Positions 1-10,133 of a stretch of DNA of 64,000 nucleotides are shown piece after piece. The notes under the pieces were generated by a model, which was not told the DNA's origin, searched no databases, and was given only the letters and a program-made list of their open reading frames with translations. The stretch is from Larimichthys crocea. Taxonomy: Eukaryota; Chordata; Actinopteri; Sciaenidae. Within the stretch, counting starts at the first letter, position 1, and each line of letters opens with the position of its first letter. Position numbers and translations under genes: made by a program. Location: NCBI RefSeq assembly GCF_000972845.2, contig NC_040018.1, positions 7,437,266 to 7,501,265 of the forward strand. Reading direction: 5' to 3'.

Positions 1-150
1 TGCCTGTCCATTTTAGCCAGGTCTCTTGAAGAATAAGACAGAGTTACAATAGCCTTTCATTTCATACTCTTCTAAGAAGCAACTTGACTTCAATAAGTGT
101 GCTTAATGTTCTCTCCTCTGAGTCCCCTCATTCCTGTCCTGGTCTGAACA
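1..150 (+). mobile_element. Partial Ty3/gypsy LTR, inverted relative to the main element
   Basis: The reverse complement of this stretch matches the start of the LTR at 5904 and at 783: the GTCAGACCAGGAC-type edge, the CTTCTTAGAAGAGT block and the AGAGACCTGGCTA block occur in the same order. The LTR edge is at about 150 (GGTCTGAACA). The left end runs off the window. Because the main element is on the minus strand, this fragment has the opposite orientation. Confidence 0.75.
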
Positions 151-275
151 TTTACATCAGCTGTGATTCAAATAGGAGAAGGGAGACTCTCCCTCTTCGA
201 GGAGCACAGACCACACTGTGGACCCAGGGCCTGTCAGACCAGAACCTAAACCCCAGGATAAATAAGGTTTCTGTA
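151..275 (-). pseudogene. 3' end of an NLR B30.2 (PRY-SPRY) exon, inverted copy
   Basis: The reverse complement closely matches the end of the intact B30.2 exon at 22085-22180, including the blocks for FWSDRPGS and for the final EEGESPLL residues. It continues into a 3' flank (TTTGAATCACAGCTGATG) that then meets the LTR fragment. It is the tail of a separate NLR paralogue, not a gene in itself. Confidence 0.75.
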
Positions 276-682
276 ATGTGGTGCATCTTTCATCTCAGAT
301 AGCTGCCTGTTCCATAACATGAGTATTAAATCGGCCTGATCTCACTCGTCTATTGGTTCTTCTACGTGCGTGCGATGTATACACAAACTGCCTTAGTGAG
401 TGCTACGCGAGAGCCTTCAGTCAATGAGGGGGGTCTCGTCAGCTCGGAATGTTGTCGAAGAGGAGCACGTAGCTGAAACGTGGAAGCGGTCAGTGCGACA
501 TCTCGTGCTGTGTGCTGTGTAGGTAGGTTCACACTGTGTGTGTGTGTACGCGTGCATTGTGCTCGTGTGGAAAAGAGTCACACGTTGCTGTGAAGCGTCT
601 GCGTCTGCTATCTAACACGAACACAATTATCCGCTGCACACTTTTACTGCCGAGCGAGTGTCGACGATAGACCGATTGGATA
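276..682. other. Spacer between inverted B30.2/LTR junctions
   Basis: No gene or repeat was recognised. The stretch is unusually rich in CG dinucleotides compared with the rest of the window and includes a short TG run near 535-550. It separates two inverted copies of a B30.2-to-LTR junction. Confidence 0.4.
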
Positions 683-782
683 CCGTTGTTTTAGTTCTGG
701 TCTGACAGCCTGCACAGTGTTGGTCTGTGCACTCTCTAAGAGAAGTCTCCTCTCCTAGTTTTGAATCACAGCTGAGGGAAAT
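683..782 (+). pseudogene. 3' end of an NLR B30.2 (PRY-SPRY) exon
   Basis: TTCTGGTCTGACAG, the GTCTGTGC block and AGTCTCCTCTCCT match the last ~90 bases of the intact B30.2 exon at 22085-22180, with substitutions and small indels. The stretch after the ORF (TTTTGAATCACAGCTGA) matches the inverted copy at 151-275 rather than the flank of the intact gene, and it runs straight into the LTR at 783. It is the broken end of an NLR gene. Confidence 0.75.
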
Positions 783-1163
783 TGTCAGACCAGGACAGGA
801 ATAAGGACCTACAGAGTATAACGATAAGCACACTGTTATTGAAGGCAAGGAAAAACACACACACGTGAAATAAACACGTGAGTTGGAGGTAACTCTGGTC
901 TATGCTTAAGAGACACAAACAAAAACAAAACACAAACAAAACAGCATAACACTTCCCAAAAGAAGAAAAACAACATTAAAGGGAGGGAACAAGAATTATA
1001 TACAAACAAGGAAAACAGAAGAAATATCAAGAAATGAACTCCACAAGGAGGACAAAAAACACGAAGAATAAACATAAACACCCCGAAGGAGGAAAACCAA
1101 TCTAAACAAATGGGATCAACAGAAAAGGCCACCTAAACAGGGCTCGACTAATTCAATCTCTAA

Positions 1164-1202
<39 letters not shown>

Positions 1203-1492
1203 GCTCTAAAAGAGGAAGAAGACAACAACATAATTGACAAAACAATTTCTTTTCTTTCGCAAAACGGACTGTGACAATGAGGCCCTTTAGGTGAAAACGG
1301 ACAAGACGAAACCTTTGGCACAAGACAAGGAAGACGCGACTGAAATACACATGAGAAATGGGTACAGGTGGAACGTCCAAGGGATCGGTGAGACATCAGA
1401 CCGGTGACACAGAGGAAGGGCAATGACTAAATGAGGAGAGTTAGATTCAAAATAAACAGGAAGTAAAAACGAGACAAAGAAACCCCTAGACA
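783..1492 (-). mobile_element. 3' LTR of the Ty3/gypsy element
   Basis: On the plus strand it begins TGTCAGACCAGGAC and ends CCCCTAGACA, matching the LTR at 5904-6670 (TGTCAGACC...CCCCAAGACA) along much of its length. It contains a ~36-base poly(A) run at 1165-1200. Immediately beyond it, 1496-1513 reads on the minus strand as a G-rich polypurine tract, as expected upstream of a 3' LTR. Confidence 0.8.
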
Positions 1493-3211
1493 GTACCCCC
1501 CCACCCCCTCTAGGGCGACTCCGGAACGGCCCAGGCGGGTCAGGGTGGTCCCGGTAAGTCTGTGATGAGAGTAAGAGTCTAGATATAACGAAAGACGGGA
1601 CCACGCCTCTCCTCAGACCATATCCTACCCAGTACCACCAGATACTGTTTACCTCGGCCCCGTTTGCGAACTGCCATAACCGTCTTGACCTTGTATACCG
1701 GACCTCCCCCCACACCCGCCGGCTATCAGTCGGGGGGCGGCGGAGGCGGGGACCATCCGGACTCTCCTTGGCGGGCTTGATCTGCTTACGTGGAAGTCGG
1801 GTGAAACACGGAGGGATCGGGGCAGGCGAAGGCGAACTGCTGCAGGGCCGATAGCTTGGTGATTGGAAACGGGCCCAGAACCGTGGTTTTCCAGCGTTTT
1901 GGAAGGAATTTAAGGTGAAGATCCCTTGGCGGAAAGCCACACTCTCTGTCCTGGCTGGTAAGCTGGGGCGGGTCGCCTCTTGCGGTCCTGCAGTCTTCTT
2001 GACCCTCACCTTGGGCGAATTAAAACATGTGTTTGGCGCTGCCAGATGCGGTGGCAGCGGCGAACCATGGCAATGGCGGAGGGCACAGACACCTCCAGCC
2101 TCGTTGTCTGCGAACACAGGAGGTCTGGTAACCAAATACACATTGGAACGGTGTAAATACCTGTGCCGAGGTGGGCAGTAGGTTTGTGGCATACTCGACC
2201 CAGACCAGTGTGTTGCTCCATGTCCGAGGGATTCCTGAGAGACCTAAACCCCGGAGGTCCGTTCCAGTTTGTTGGTTGAGGCGTGTCGGTCCCTGGCCCG
2301 TTGGCCTCCGGGTGAATAAGCCCGGGTCAGCTGGTTTTGGCTCCGATGAGGCGGCAGACCCCTCCAGAACCTAGACGAACTGGGGGCCCCGTCCTGACAC
2401 AATGTCTTTTGGGAAATCCGGGAACCTGAAAAACATTGATCATCATGAGCTCCGCCGGTTATTTGGCGGAGGGCAGTTTTTAGGCCAAAGCATGAATCTA
2501 GCCATCTGGAGAATCTGCAACCACTGTGAGGACAGTGTGTGCCTTGAGAGACAGGAGCCCCGTGACAAATCCATCGAGATGTCGGACCACGGTCTGGAGG
2601 AAATGGGAAGTGGCTGGCAGAGACCCATGCGTGACCCGGAGGAAGTCTGTTCCCGGGCGCAGACCGAAAACATGCCCTCTACGTACTCCCGGACCCCGGC
2701 TCCATGGAGGGCCCCAGAACCTCCGGGAATAGCGAACATCGTTCTTCTGACTCCCGGATGGCAGGAAACAGCGAGGTGTGGCCCCAGTGGATCACCTGTT
2801 GGCGCATATCAACCGGGACAAACAAACGATTCTCTGGCACCACTAGGTGACGGAGCCTCACCATTAGCCTGCTTACATCATTTTGTTGGGGTTTTGAAAA
2901 AAAACTATTTTGCCAGGTCAGTGCTCCAACCAGCACATGTACGTGGGAGGATCGTTCTGGAGCCTTGGCAACCCCCCAAAAAAAGGGGCTTGGGTCCTAA
3001 GAACGAGACAGTGCGTCCGGCTTGAACGTTTCGGACCCCGGCCATGTATGAGAGAGAAAAGATATCGGTAAAAAAAAAAAAAATAGCGCCACCTGGCCTG
3101 GCGAGAAATTGATCTTTTAGCTGTCCTTGATGTACTCCAGGTTTGTGTGATCTGTCCAGACAATGAATGGGATGGCCGCCCCCTCGAGCCCAGTGTCTCA
3201 CTCCTCCAAAG
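1493..3211 (-). pseudogene. Decayed integrase and chromodomain part of Ty3/gypsy pol
   Basis: Fragments in changing minus-strand frames resemble Ty3/gypsy integrase. The motif SDISMD, near 2590-2570, belongs to the integrase core start, and MARFM follows at about 2490. Further downstream are an integrase C-terminal stretch (about 1850-2080) and a chromodomain-like WVGYG block near 1630. Many frameshifts interrupt it, so no protein is possible as written. Plus-strand open frames here are shadows. The density of frame breaks next to the gap could partly be sequence error. Confidence 0.65.
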
Positions 3212-4057
3212 CTAGCTTGACCGCCGCAACTCCCGGTTTACCCCAACGTCGTATTCCCGATCCGCCTTAGGGATAGTCGCCGTGACAGGAAAGCACAAGG
3301 GGCATCTCATCATCCTGCGCGACCGCTGTGAAGGATGGCCCCGAATGCCCTCGTTAGAGNNNNNNNNNNNNNNNNNNNNNNNNNNNNNNGCGTCCACCTC
3401 TACCACGAACTGTCGTCGAGGATCCGGCAGGGTGAGGATGGGGGCCGAGGTAAAGCGGTGCTTGAGGACTCGAAAAGCCGCATCAGCTTCTGGAGACCAG
3501 CGGAACTGCACCTGTGTGGAGGTAAGAGCATGGAGAGGAGCAGCTGTTGCGCTAAAGCCTCTGATGAACCGCCTGTAAAAGTTAACAAACCCAAGGAACT
3601 GCTGAACCTTTTTGCGGCCATCAGGTGTGGGCCAGTCGACCACAGCGCTAATTTTAGCCGGGTCCATCTGCACTCTTCCAGGGGCTACGATGAAGCCCAG
3701 GAAGGAGACAGTGTCGGCATGGAATTCATTCTTTTCAGCTTTGACATAGAGCTTATTTTCAAGCAGTCTTTTTAATACCTGGGTTACGTGGTCTTGGTGG
3801 GTAGTCAGGTCAGGGGAGTAGATGAGTATATCGTCCAAGTATACATACACGAAATGGTCGAGAAAGTCTCTTAGTACGTCGTTAATCATGGCCTGGAATA
3901 CGGCCGGAGCATTAGTGAGACCAAATGGCATGACCATGTACTCGTAGTGACCACTAGGAGTATTAAACCCAGTCTTCCACTCGTCACCCTCTCTTATACG
4001 CAACAAATGATAAGCGTTGCGAAGATCCAACTTGGTGAAGATCTGGGCCTGTTGGAG
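3212..4057 (-). pseudogene. Ty3/gypsy pol: reverse transcriptase and start of RNase H
   Basis: It continues the polyprotein after an in-frame TAG at 4058-4060. Visible motifs are [22 protein letters not shown], the catalytic YLDDILIYS and LGFIV, followed by the connection region ([12 protein letters not shown]) and the first RNase H strand (FVVEVD). A run of 30 Ns at 3360-3389 interrupts the RNase H part. The order protease, RT, RNase H, then integrase and the chromodomain is that of Ty3/gypsy chromovirus-type elements. Confidence 0.85.
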
Positions 4058-5896
4058 CTAGTCAAAAACAGATGACATAAGGGGAAGTGGATAGCGGTTC
4101 TTTATGGTTATGTCATTAAGTGGGCTGTAGTCAATGCATGGTCTTAGAGAACCGTCTTTTCTTCCCACGAAGAAGAAACCAGCTCCGGCAGGTGATGAAG
4201 AGGGGCGAATCAGTCCAGCTTTCAAGGAGGTATCAATATACTCCCTCATGGCCTCCTTCTCTGGCCCAGAGACCGTGTACAGGCGGCCTCTGGGAATGGT
4301 GGAGCCTGGAATAAGTTCAATAGCACAATCGTACGGTCGATGAGGAGGAAGTGACAGAGCCTTGGTTTTGTTAAATACCTCTTTAAGGTGGTGGTAGCAG
4401 GAAGGTACAGAGCTCAGGTCCGGGTAATTGGGATCTGTGACGGGGTTAACAGAAATCAGATTAATGCCCGTGACCTCCTCTCCTTGCAGCGGAAGTTTCA
4501 AACAGTCATTCACACAGTCCGCTCCCCAGCCCAGGATCTCTCCTGATCTCCAATTTATGTGGGGATTGTGGCGGTGTAACCATGGCTGTCCTAAAATGAG
4601 AGTCTGAGAGGGTGACTTGAATACATACAGTCGAATGTTCTCCTGGTGGTTGTTGATGATGTTCAATTTGAGAGGTGCTGTGATGTGTGTGATAGTAAAA
4701 AGGTCCTGTCCATTAAGAGCTTTAGTTCGGATGGGCTTAGCTAACAGTTCTGTTTTAAGGCCCAGCTGTTCAGCTAAATGCCAGTCTATCAGGCTCTCGT
4801 CCGCCCCCGAGTCTATAAGTGCCTTAAGCTCAGTGGTGGTGTGATGTTTTACCTGGACGGTAGTGAGAGTACGTGGTGGGATGCCTGCACCCTTGAAGTT
4901 ACTCACCACCAGGTTCTTCTTGGCAGTGCAGGTGGCGACGAGATGACCGCAGTAGAAACAGCGACCCTCCTGTAGCCGTTTCTGTCTCTCTTCAGGTGAT
5001 AGTCGGGCTCTCCCCAGCTGCATGGGTTCTCCTTCTCCTTCTGGAGGAGGATGATGCTGCTCTGGTGAAGATCGACGGGTTGCCAGCCAACCTGGTGCTT
5101 GCGGGCGTATGGGTCTTTCCATCAGTGGGGGTCTCATGGTGCGTTGCTGCCTGAGTTGGCGGGCTCGGTTATCTGTCCGGATAGCGAGGGCGATGAGTGA
5201 GTCGAGGTCCGTGCGTAGGTCCAAAGGAACCAGGAGGTCCTGGATAGGAGCTGTCAATCCCTTCAAAAACACGTCGTATAGGGCTGTAGTATTCCAGCCA
5301 ATCTCCGCCGATAAGGTGCGAAACTGGATGGCGTAGTCACAGACAGAATTGTTGCCCTGTTTTAGCCCGCTCAGCTCCCGAGCCTTTTCCCGGTTGGTCG
5401 TTACCGGGTCAAAAATCTTCTGCAGCGTTTTTTCAAATTCTGTGAGTGATCTGCAAACTGGTGAATCTCGGGCCCACTCTGCCGAAGCCCAGGCCTTGGC
5501 TCTCCCGGCAAGGTGGGAAATCATAAACGCGATCTTCGATCGGTCAGTGGGAAAAGCTTGGGGGTTTAGCTCATAATGTATAGAGCAGTCTATAAGGAAG
5601 GTTTTGCATAAGCCCAGTTCGCCAGAGAATCGTGCTGGTGGAGCTAACTTACATGCTGCTCCCACTACAGTCATAGTGGGAACGGGATTCACTGGTGTGG
5701 TGGCCGCTGCTACCGGAGGCTCGGGTGCTGCATCCGTCTGCACTAGATGATCGTGCAGGCCCTGGAGATGTGAGGATAGGAGCACCATCTGGGAGGCCAT
5801 GGTGGTCTGGAATTCCTCCTGACGGGAGAGCCGGGCTTCTTGGGCTCGCAGGGCTGCCGTGAATTGTTCTATCCCTGCTGAGTCCATACTGGCCAA
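4058..5896 (-). CDS. Ty3/gypsy gag-protease-RT polyprotein, N-terminal part (612 codons, ends at a premature TAG)
   Basis: This is a long open frame starting 7 bases inside the 5' LTR edge, as is usual for fish gypsy elements. A gag region covers about residues 80-260. A zinc-knuckle remnant CFYCGHLVATC (about 313-323) has fewer residues between the second Cys and the His than the usual CX2CX4HX4C, so it looks shortened. The retropepsin motif LIDSGADES is near 361. The RT fingers (GFFFVGRKDGSLRPC) are near 570. The frame ends at a TAG (4058-4060) where RT should continue; RT resumes in the same frame below. The element therefore lacks a full-length Pol here. Confidence 0.9.
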   Translation of the reverse strand: MASMDSAGIEQFTAALRAQEARLSRQEEFQTTMASQMVLLSSHLQGLHDHLVQTDAAPEPPVAAATTPVNPVPTMTVVGAACKLAPPARFSGELGLCKTFLIDCSIHYELNPQAFPTDRSKIAFMISHLAGRAKAWASAEWARDSPVCRSLTEFEKTLQKIFDPVTTNREKARELSGLKQGNNSVCDYAIQFRTLSAEIGWNTTALYDVFLKGLTAPIQDLLVPLDLRTDLDSLIALAIRTDNRARQLRQQRTMRPPLMERPIRPQAPGWLATRRSSPEQHHPPPEGEGEPMQLGRARLSPEERQKRLQEGRCFYCGHLVATCTAKKNLVVSNFKGAGIPPRTLTTVQVKHHTTTELKALIDSGADESLIDWHLAEQLGLKTELLAKPIRTKALNGQDLFTITHITAPLKLNIINNHQENIRLYVFKSPSQTLILGQPWLHRHNPHINWRSGEILGWGADCVNDCLKLPLQGEEVTGINLISVNPVTDPNYPDLSSVPSCYHHLKEVFNKTKALSLPPHRPYDCAIELIPGSTIPRGRLYTVSGPEKEAMREYIDTSLKAGLIRPSSSPAGAGFFFVGRKDGSLRPCIDYSPLNDITIKNRYPLPLMSSVFD

Positions 5897-5903
5897 AGTG
5901 TAA

Positions 5904-6670
5904 TGTCAGACCAGGACGGGAATGAGGACTCAGATGCAGAGGATATAGCAATAAGGCACACTTTATTGAGGTCTGAATCTTCTTAGAAGAGTGATGAAAG
6001 AAATAGGCTATGAAACTCTGACTATTCCTAAGAGACCTGGCTAGTATGACGGGGCATAACACACCTCACAAGAGGGATTACACATAAAGGGGAGGGAACA
6101 AGATTATCTACAAACAAGGAAAACACAAGACTAATCTAGAAAAGAAAACTCTCTCAAGGAGGAAAATAAAACACTATATAATAAACACAAAACGCTCCCG
6201 AAGGAGGAAAACCAAATCTAAACAAAAGGGATCAAACAAAAGGGCTCACCTAAACAGGGACTCTACTGATATCTAAAGGTCTAACAAAAAATCACTCCAC
6301 AAGCGGGAGGACAAAAACTGTAACAACAGAAAACAAAAATATAACACTAAACTTTTGAAAAGGTTAATCAACAAAAAATCACTCTTAAAGAGGAAGACGA
6401 CAACAACTTACGTGACAAAACAAATTTCTCTTTTATGGCGAACGGACTATGACAAGAGGGCTTGGGTGATCGGACGAGACGAAACACTTTGGCACAAGAC
6501 AAAGGGAGACGCAGACAATATATACACAGGGTAATGGGGAACAGGTGGAAACAATCAGGGCGGGGAAGACAATCAGACCGGTGACACATGAGGAAGGGCA
6601 AGTGACCTGAAATGAGGAGAGTTAGATTTCAAAATAAAACAGGAAGTAACGAGACAAAAACCCCAAGACA
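5904..6670 (-). mobile_element. 5' LTR of the Ty3/gypsy element
   Basis: On the plus strand it runs TGTCAGACC...CCCCAAGACA and pairs with the LTR at 783-1492. It shares the series AAGGAGGAAAACCAA, GGGATCAA, GGCACAAGACAA, CAGGTGGAA and AGACCGGTGACACA. The polyprotein ATG lies just inside it. The five bases next to the outer ends do not match (GAAAT at 778-782, GGACA at 6671-6675), so no target-site duplication is seen. Confidence 0.8.
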
Positions 6671-7334
6671 GGACAAACCTCACCGCGGTGTGACATAAAT
6701 GAGGCTAAGGGCGCTGCTTGATCACTGGCTTGCCTCCACTGCAGTCCAAACTTTGTTCAACTCAAAATAACTGAAGGCTGCAGGAGCCAATGAACTGTCA
6801 GGAAATACTAAAACATGCATAAATGTTACGACTTTTGCATTCAGTCTCAGATTATTTGTATTTTATTTTTAGTTCAGTTAGATCAGTATTTATTTATTTA
6901 TTTAATATCCTAATGTCATGTTCTCAGTGGTGGAATATACCTAAGTTCATTTACTCAAGCACTGTACTTAAGTACAACTTTTAGTTACTCGTGCTTGCTT
7001 TGAGTATTTCCAACATGTGACTTTCTCTGTCTACTCCAACACAACTCAAATATTGTACTTTGTACTTGTGTACACATTACATTTATCTGTCAGCTTAATA
7101 TACGAGCTTCTTTTCATATGTGTCAATTGTGAATTTATTTTATTTAGCGTTTATTTCTTTTGGTACATTAACTATTTAAAAACCCTCTTGGATAAAGTTG
7201 AAAATGTTTTTGGGAGCTCATGAAAAGTTGACTTTTTAGAGACTTGTGGTTCTCACAAGCGATCTATAATCAGATGAGTGTTTTATATTAGGTGCACCAG
7301 GGTCAGTTAGATTTCTGTCTTCAGCTGGATTTCT

Positions 7335-8234
7335 ACTTCTTTTTTTTTTTGCGCATGCGCAAAAGCTGCACTGGAGGAAAACACACTGAGGATGCAGAGG
7401 AGGGTCGGGACGGGACAAGCTTGTAGAGAGGACAGGATTTGGGCCGTGTCTCCCTCTGTTGTTATGGACATGTGCGGTCTCCTAGCAACAAATGGACGAG
7501 CTAACGGCGCTAACGTGGAGCCACGCAGAGTATGAATGCAGTCTGATGTCTTCACAGAGACATGGCTGCACAAGGGACACTACAGACCAGAACATCTCCG
7601 TTGGTGGCTTCCACACTGTCCAGTTACTTTCCTGTTTTTTGAAGATTTGTGCAAATCATCATTCAAAACTCTGAGTTAAGGATCACATCAGTCCTGTGTT
7701 TACCTCTCCCCCAACACACACACTAACAGTGATGTGATAGTTCTCACATAGACCTACACATGATCACTTGCTGATAAATAGATGTTAGTCAAGGGTATGC
7801 ATTTAATGTTACTGTCTAGGCTTTTAAGTCTGCTTTGACAGATAATATTTCTGTAGGCTAATATCTATTTGCATACCATAAATAAATAAAGTGCACACTG
7901 AGTTTGCAATCCCTTATTCTTGTACAACAGTTTTATTTTTTGAATGTGTTTAGGAAAGATTGGCCAATGTAGCTTTTTGTATTGATTTCAGTTCATTTTT
8001 CTTTGCTTGGACAGACTGTAAGTCCTGTAAGCTTTTCCCTAAAATGGTGGTTTTGTCCTTCACAAGGTTACCGGTACTTTACTTTTATACTTTAAGTATA
8101 TTTTAGAGCCTGTACTTTTCACATTAACTTGAGTAAAAAAGTTGAGTCAATACTTCAACTTTTACTAGAGTCTTTTTAAACACAGGTATCTATACTTGTA
8201 CTTGACTAAAGAATGTGTACTTTTGACACCTCTG
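7335..8234. mobile_element. Tol2-like hAT element, left end deleted
   Basis: This is the right part of the element seen whole at 23196-24438. It has TACTTTAAGTA/ACTTGAGTAAAA sub-terminal blocks and the right end GACACCTCTG (Tol2-type end CAGAGGTGT on the other strand), followed by the 8-base target site ACGATGGC at 8235-8242. The left end and its flank were lost by deletion. It contains a short LINE endonuclease-like segment at about 7480-7625 that has a frame break relative to the other copy. Confidence 0.75.
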
Positions 8235-8399
8235 ACGATGGCCCTGATGGTCAAAACACATTTCACAAAACAACTCAACTTAAGTAGGCAGGCCTGTGAT
8301 AGAGTGCCAGGTGACATGTCAACCATTAAATAATAGAAGTCAACTCAAAGGTTTTCTTGCCACCATTGCACTCTTGGTTTACAGTTCACGTGTATGCAG

Positions 8400-8575
8400 A
8401 TACTTCGTCATCTTTATTTGTGCAGGTATTTTACCCTACTTGCAGCACAGCCATCAGGAGCAGTTTGTGGTTCAGGATCTTGCTGGACTGGACCAGGGCG
8501 GTTGGGATTCAAAACAAATGACAGGAGGACCTGCTGTTGTGCCTGAGCCACAGCAGCTACCAGAAACACTCTTGT
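8400..8575 (-). mobile_element. tRNA-derived SINE
   Basis: Read on the minus strand, a box A-like stretch (GTGGCTCAGGCACAACAG) is followed by a box B-like TTTTGAATCCCAACC. Next comes the CTGAACCACAAACTGCTCCTGATGGCTG segment common in fish SINEs, then a tail with AATAAAG. A copy lies at about 24650-24828. The plus-strand open frame over it is fortuitous. Confidence 0.55.
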
Positions 8576-8949
8576 ATGCATAGTTAGTCAATGAAGCAGA
8601 TTCTTCAGTACGTCTGTGGTTTTCAGTTAACTTCCAACTACATTTACAAACAGAACAATTCTAAATATGAGGGGTGTCCATCCAGAGAGAATCCACCCTC
8701 ATAACTTGCATATAAATATGGATTTTATGTAAATATATGAAAAGGGCAACGCCCAGAACATTTAGAGGTGGAGTGCATTGACCTGAGCATGTCAGCTGAC
8801 TGCTTAAACAAACGTCTCTCACACACTGCGATGTAAGAAATCAGATTTTATTGGATGTCATTTTACAAAACAAAACCCGCCGTACGTCCAAAACAAGAAA
8901 TCTACAACGTGGAAATAAAAAGACAAAAACAGAAATGCTTTCGGGGTAC

Positions 8950-9547
8950 TCAGGAGCCGTTAACATGTGGCTCCACATCCATATCTTCATCATCCTCTTC
9001 CTCGTCCTCCTCCCCTCTCTCCTGATCTTCCTCATTGATCTCATCTCCAGCACCTTCCTCCGTATGTGCCTCCATCTGTGCTCCCTCTTCCTCCTCTTCC
9101 TCCTCCTCTTCCTCCTCCACCATCCCATTTGGACCTGATTTCAAAATGAAAATCTTCATTAATCAGCCGTCGTGTCAAAATACAATGAGTTTATAAGAGT
9201 TAACAGGGTTTAATCAGAGTGTTGATGATGTTCTCTATGTTTAAGTCAACACTTTCTGGATTCCTGACTGACTCTTACTGAAGAAGTAAATCTTCAACGA
9301 CACAAAATACTACGGTGACTGGCTGGAAATATTGACGTCCTGGTGTGCATTTTTGAGTAATTCTGGCCAAACAAAAGGCTTCATCAGCCTCAAAAAGCCA
9401 TCATTTCACACGGTGTTAGTCGGGTTCTGGACCAGGATTTGGTCAGCACTGACCTTGTCTGAGATCTCGTCCTGGGATCTGTCCGGCCTGCAGCATCCCT
9501 CTTAACCTCTCCACCTCATCCAGCGATGAAGCGTTGGCGATTGCATT
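8950..9547 (-). pseudogene. Truncated snrpa1 duplicate: last two exons only
   Basis: Two exons match snrpa1 exons 8 and 9. Exon 8 (9454-9547) encodes the conserved NAIANASSLDEVERLRG / AGQIPGRD block with normal splice sites. Exon 9 (8950-9134) encodes a Glu/Asp-rich tail ending in VNGS, the usual end of SNRPA1 proteins. Both frames are open and an AATAAA lies downstream near 8850. Exons 1-7 are absent because the duplication ends at 10133. The tail here keeps a GAG where the complete gene has TAG. The fragment has no start and is presumably non-functional. Confidence 0.88.
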
Positions 9548-9870
9548 CTGAAAGACAAACACACTCATGTGAACCTCGGCTAACACGGTCCGACTAAGTC
9601 CGTCCACAGGGCCCACTTTACACTCAGTACACTGTTCAACATCTGCATCTCCATCAGGTTAGTGTACTACATCAGTGGTTGAATGGCTGCTATTTAATAA
9701 ATCTAATTATCTATATTGTTTTGATTGGAACAACAAGTTCAGATTAGTACTCATGGAGCTGTGTGATGGTAACCTGATCCCTTTTCAAAGAAGCCGGTTA
9801 GCTGTCTGAACACCAAAAACCTGAGCGGCCTGTCACGTGACAAATGAACTAAAGACCGATCCGTATAAAT

Positions 9871-10133
9871 CAGGGGTCCCCAAACTTTTTCCGGTGGGGG
9901 CCACATCAACTTGCCTTTCTGTGACGGGGGGCCGAGGTTAGTCTATAACGGAAATGATATCAGTCCCACCAGGATTTCACGGGCCTTTTTTGAAATAGTT
10001 GCAGCCTAAAATCCCTGATGTTGCAGGAAGTGAAAGTTGCGTTACGTTACGATTCGAGAGTCGCGGAGAGGGTGCAGCGGAAGCGGCAAGGTCCGGGCAG
10101 GAGGGCGCTGTAAAGCTCGCGGCCGGAGCCGTG
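9871..10133. mobile_element. hAT-like element, left part only
   Basis: It starts CAGGGGTCCCCAAACTTTTTC, identical to the left end of the element at 26046-26699 and with the same GTATAAAT flank. It stops at GGAGCCGTGA, where homology with the right-hand duplicate ends, so the right terminal repeat is missing. Confidence 0.8.

Larger units (their letters stand above)
6693..10133. repeat. Segmental duplication, left copy (partner 22214-26309)
   Basis: From TAAATGAGGCTAAGGGCG onward the sequence follows 22214-26309 nearly base for base: NLR 3' flank, Tol2-like element, SINE, last two snrpa1 exons and the left part of a hAT-like element. It differs by a deletion of roughly 490 bases near 7335, by lacking the 204-base element at 23810-24013, and by scattered substitutions. 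It ends abruptly within the hAT-like element (GGAGCCGTGA), after which the two copies share nothing. Confidence 0.92.

Noticed and set aside
1287..2192. 301-codon minus-strand open frame
   Set aside because: It mixes out-of-frame integrase/chromodomain sequence with LTR sequence; only fragments resemble pol, so it is not a gene.
2402..3025. 207-codon plus-strand open frame
   Set aside because: It lies opposite decayed integrase sequence of the Ty3/gypsy element, has no protein-family resemblance, and minus-strand fragments explain the conservation.
8296..8583. 95-codon plus-strand open frame conserved in both duplicate copies
   Set aside because: Conservation is explained by the segmental duplication, and the sequence reads as a minus-strand tRNA-derived SINE.
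8841..9138. Overlapping open frames of about 95 codons on both strands
   Set aside because: They are other frames of the GAG/CTC-rich acidic tail exon of the snrpa1 duplicate.
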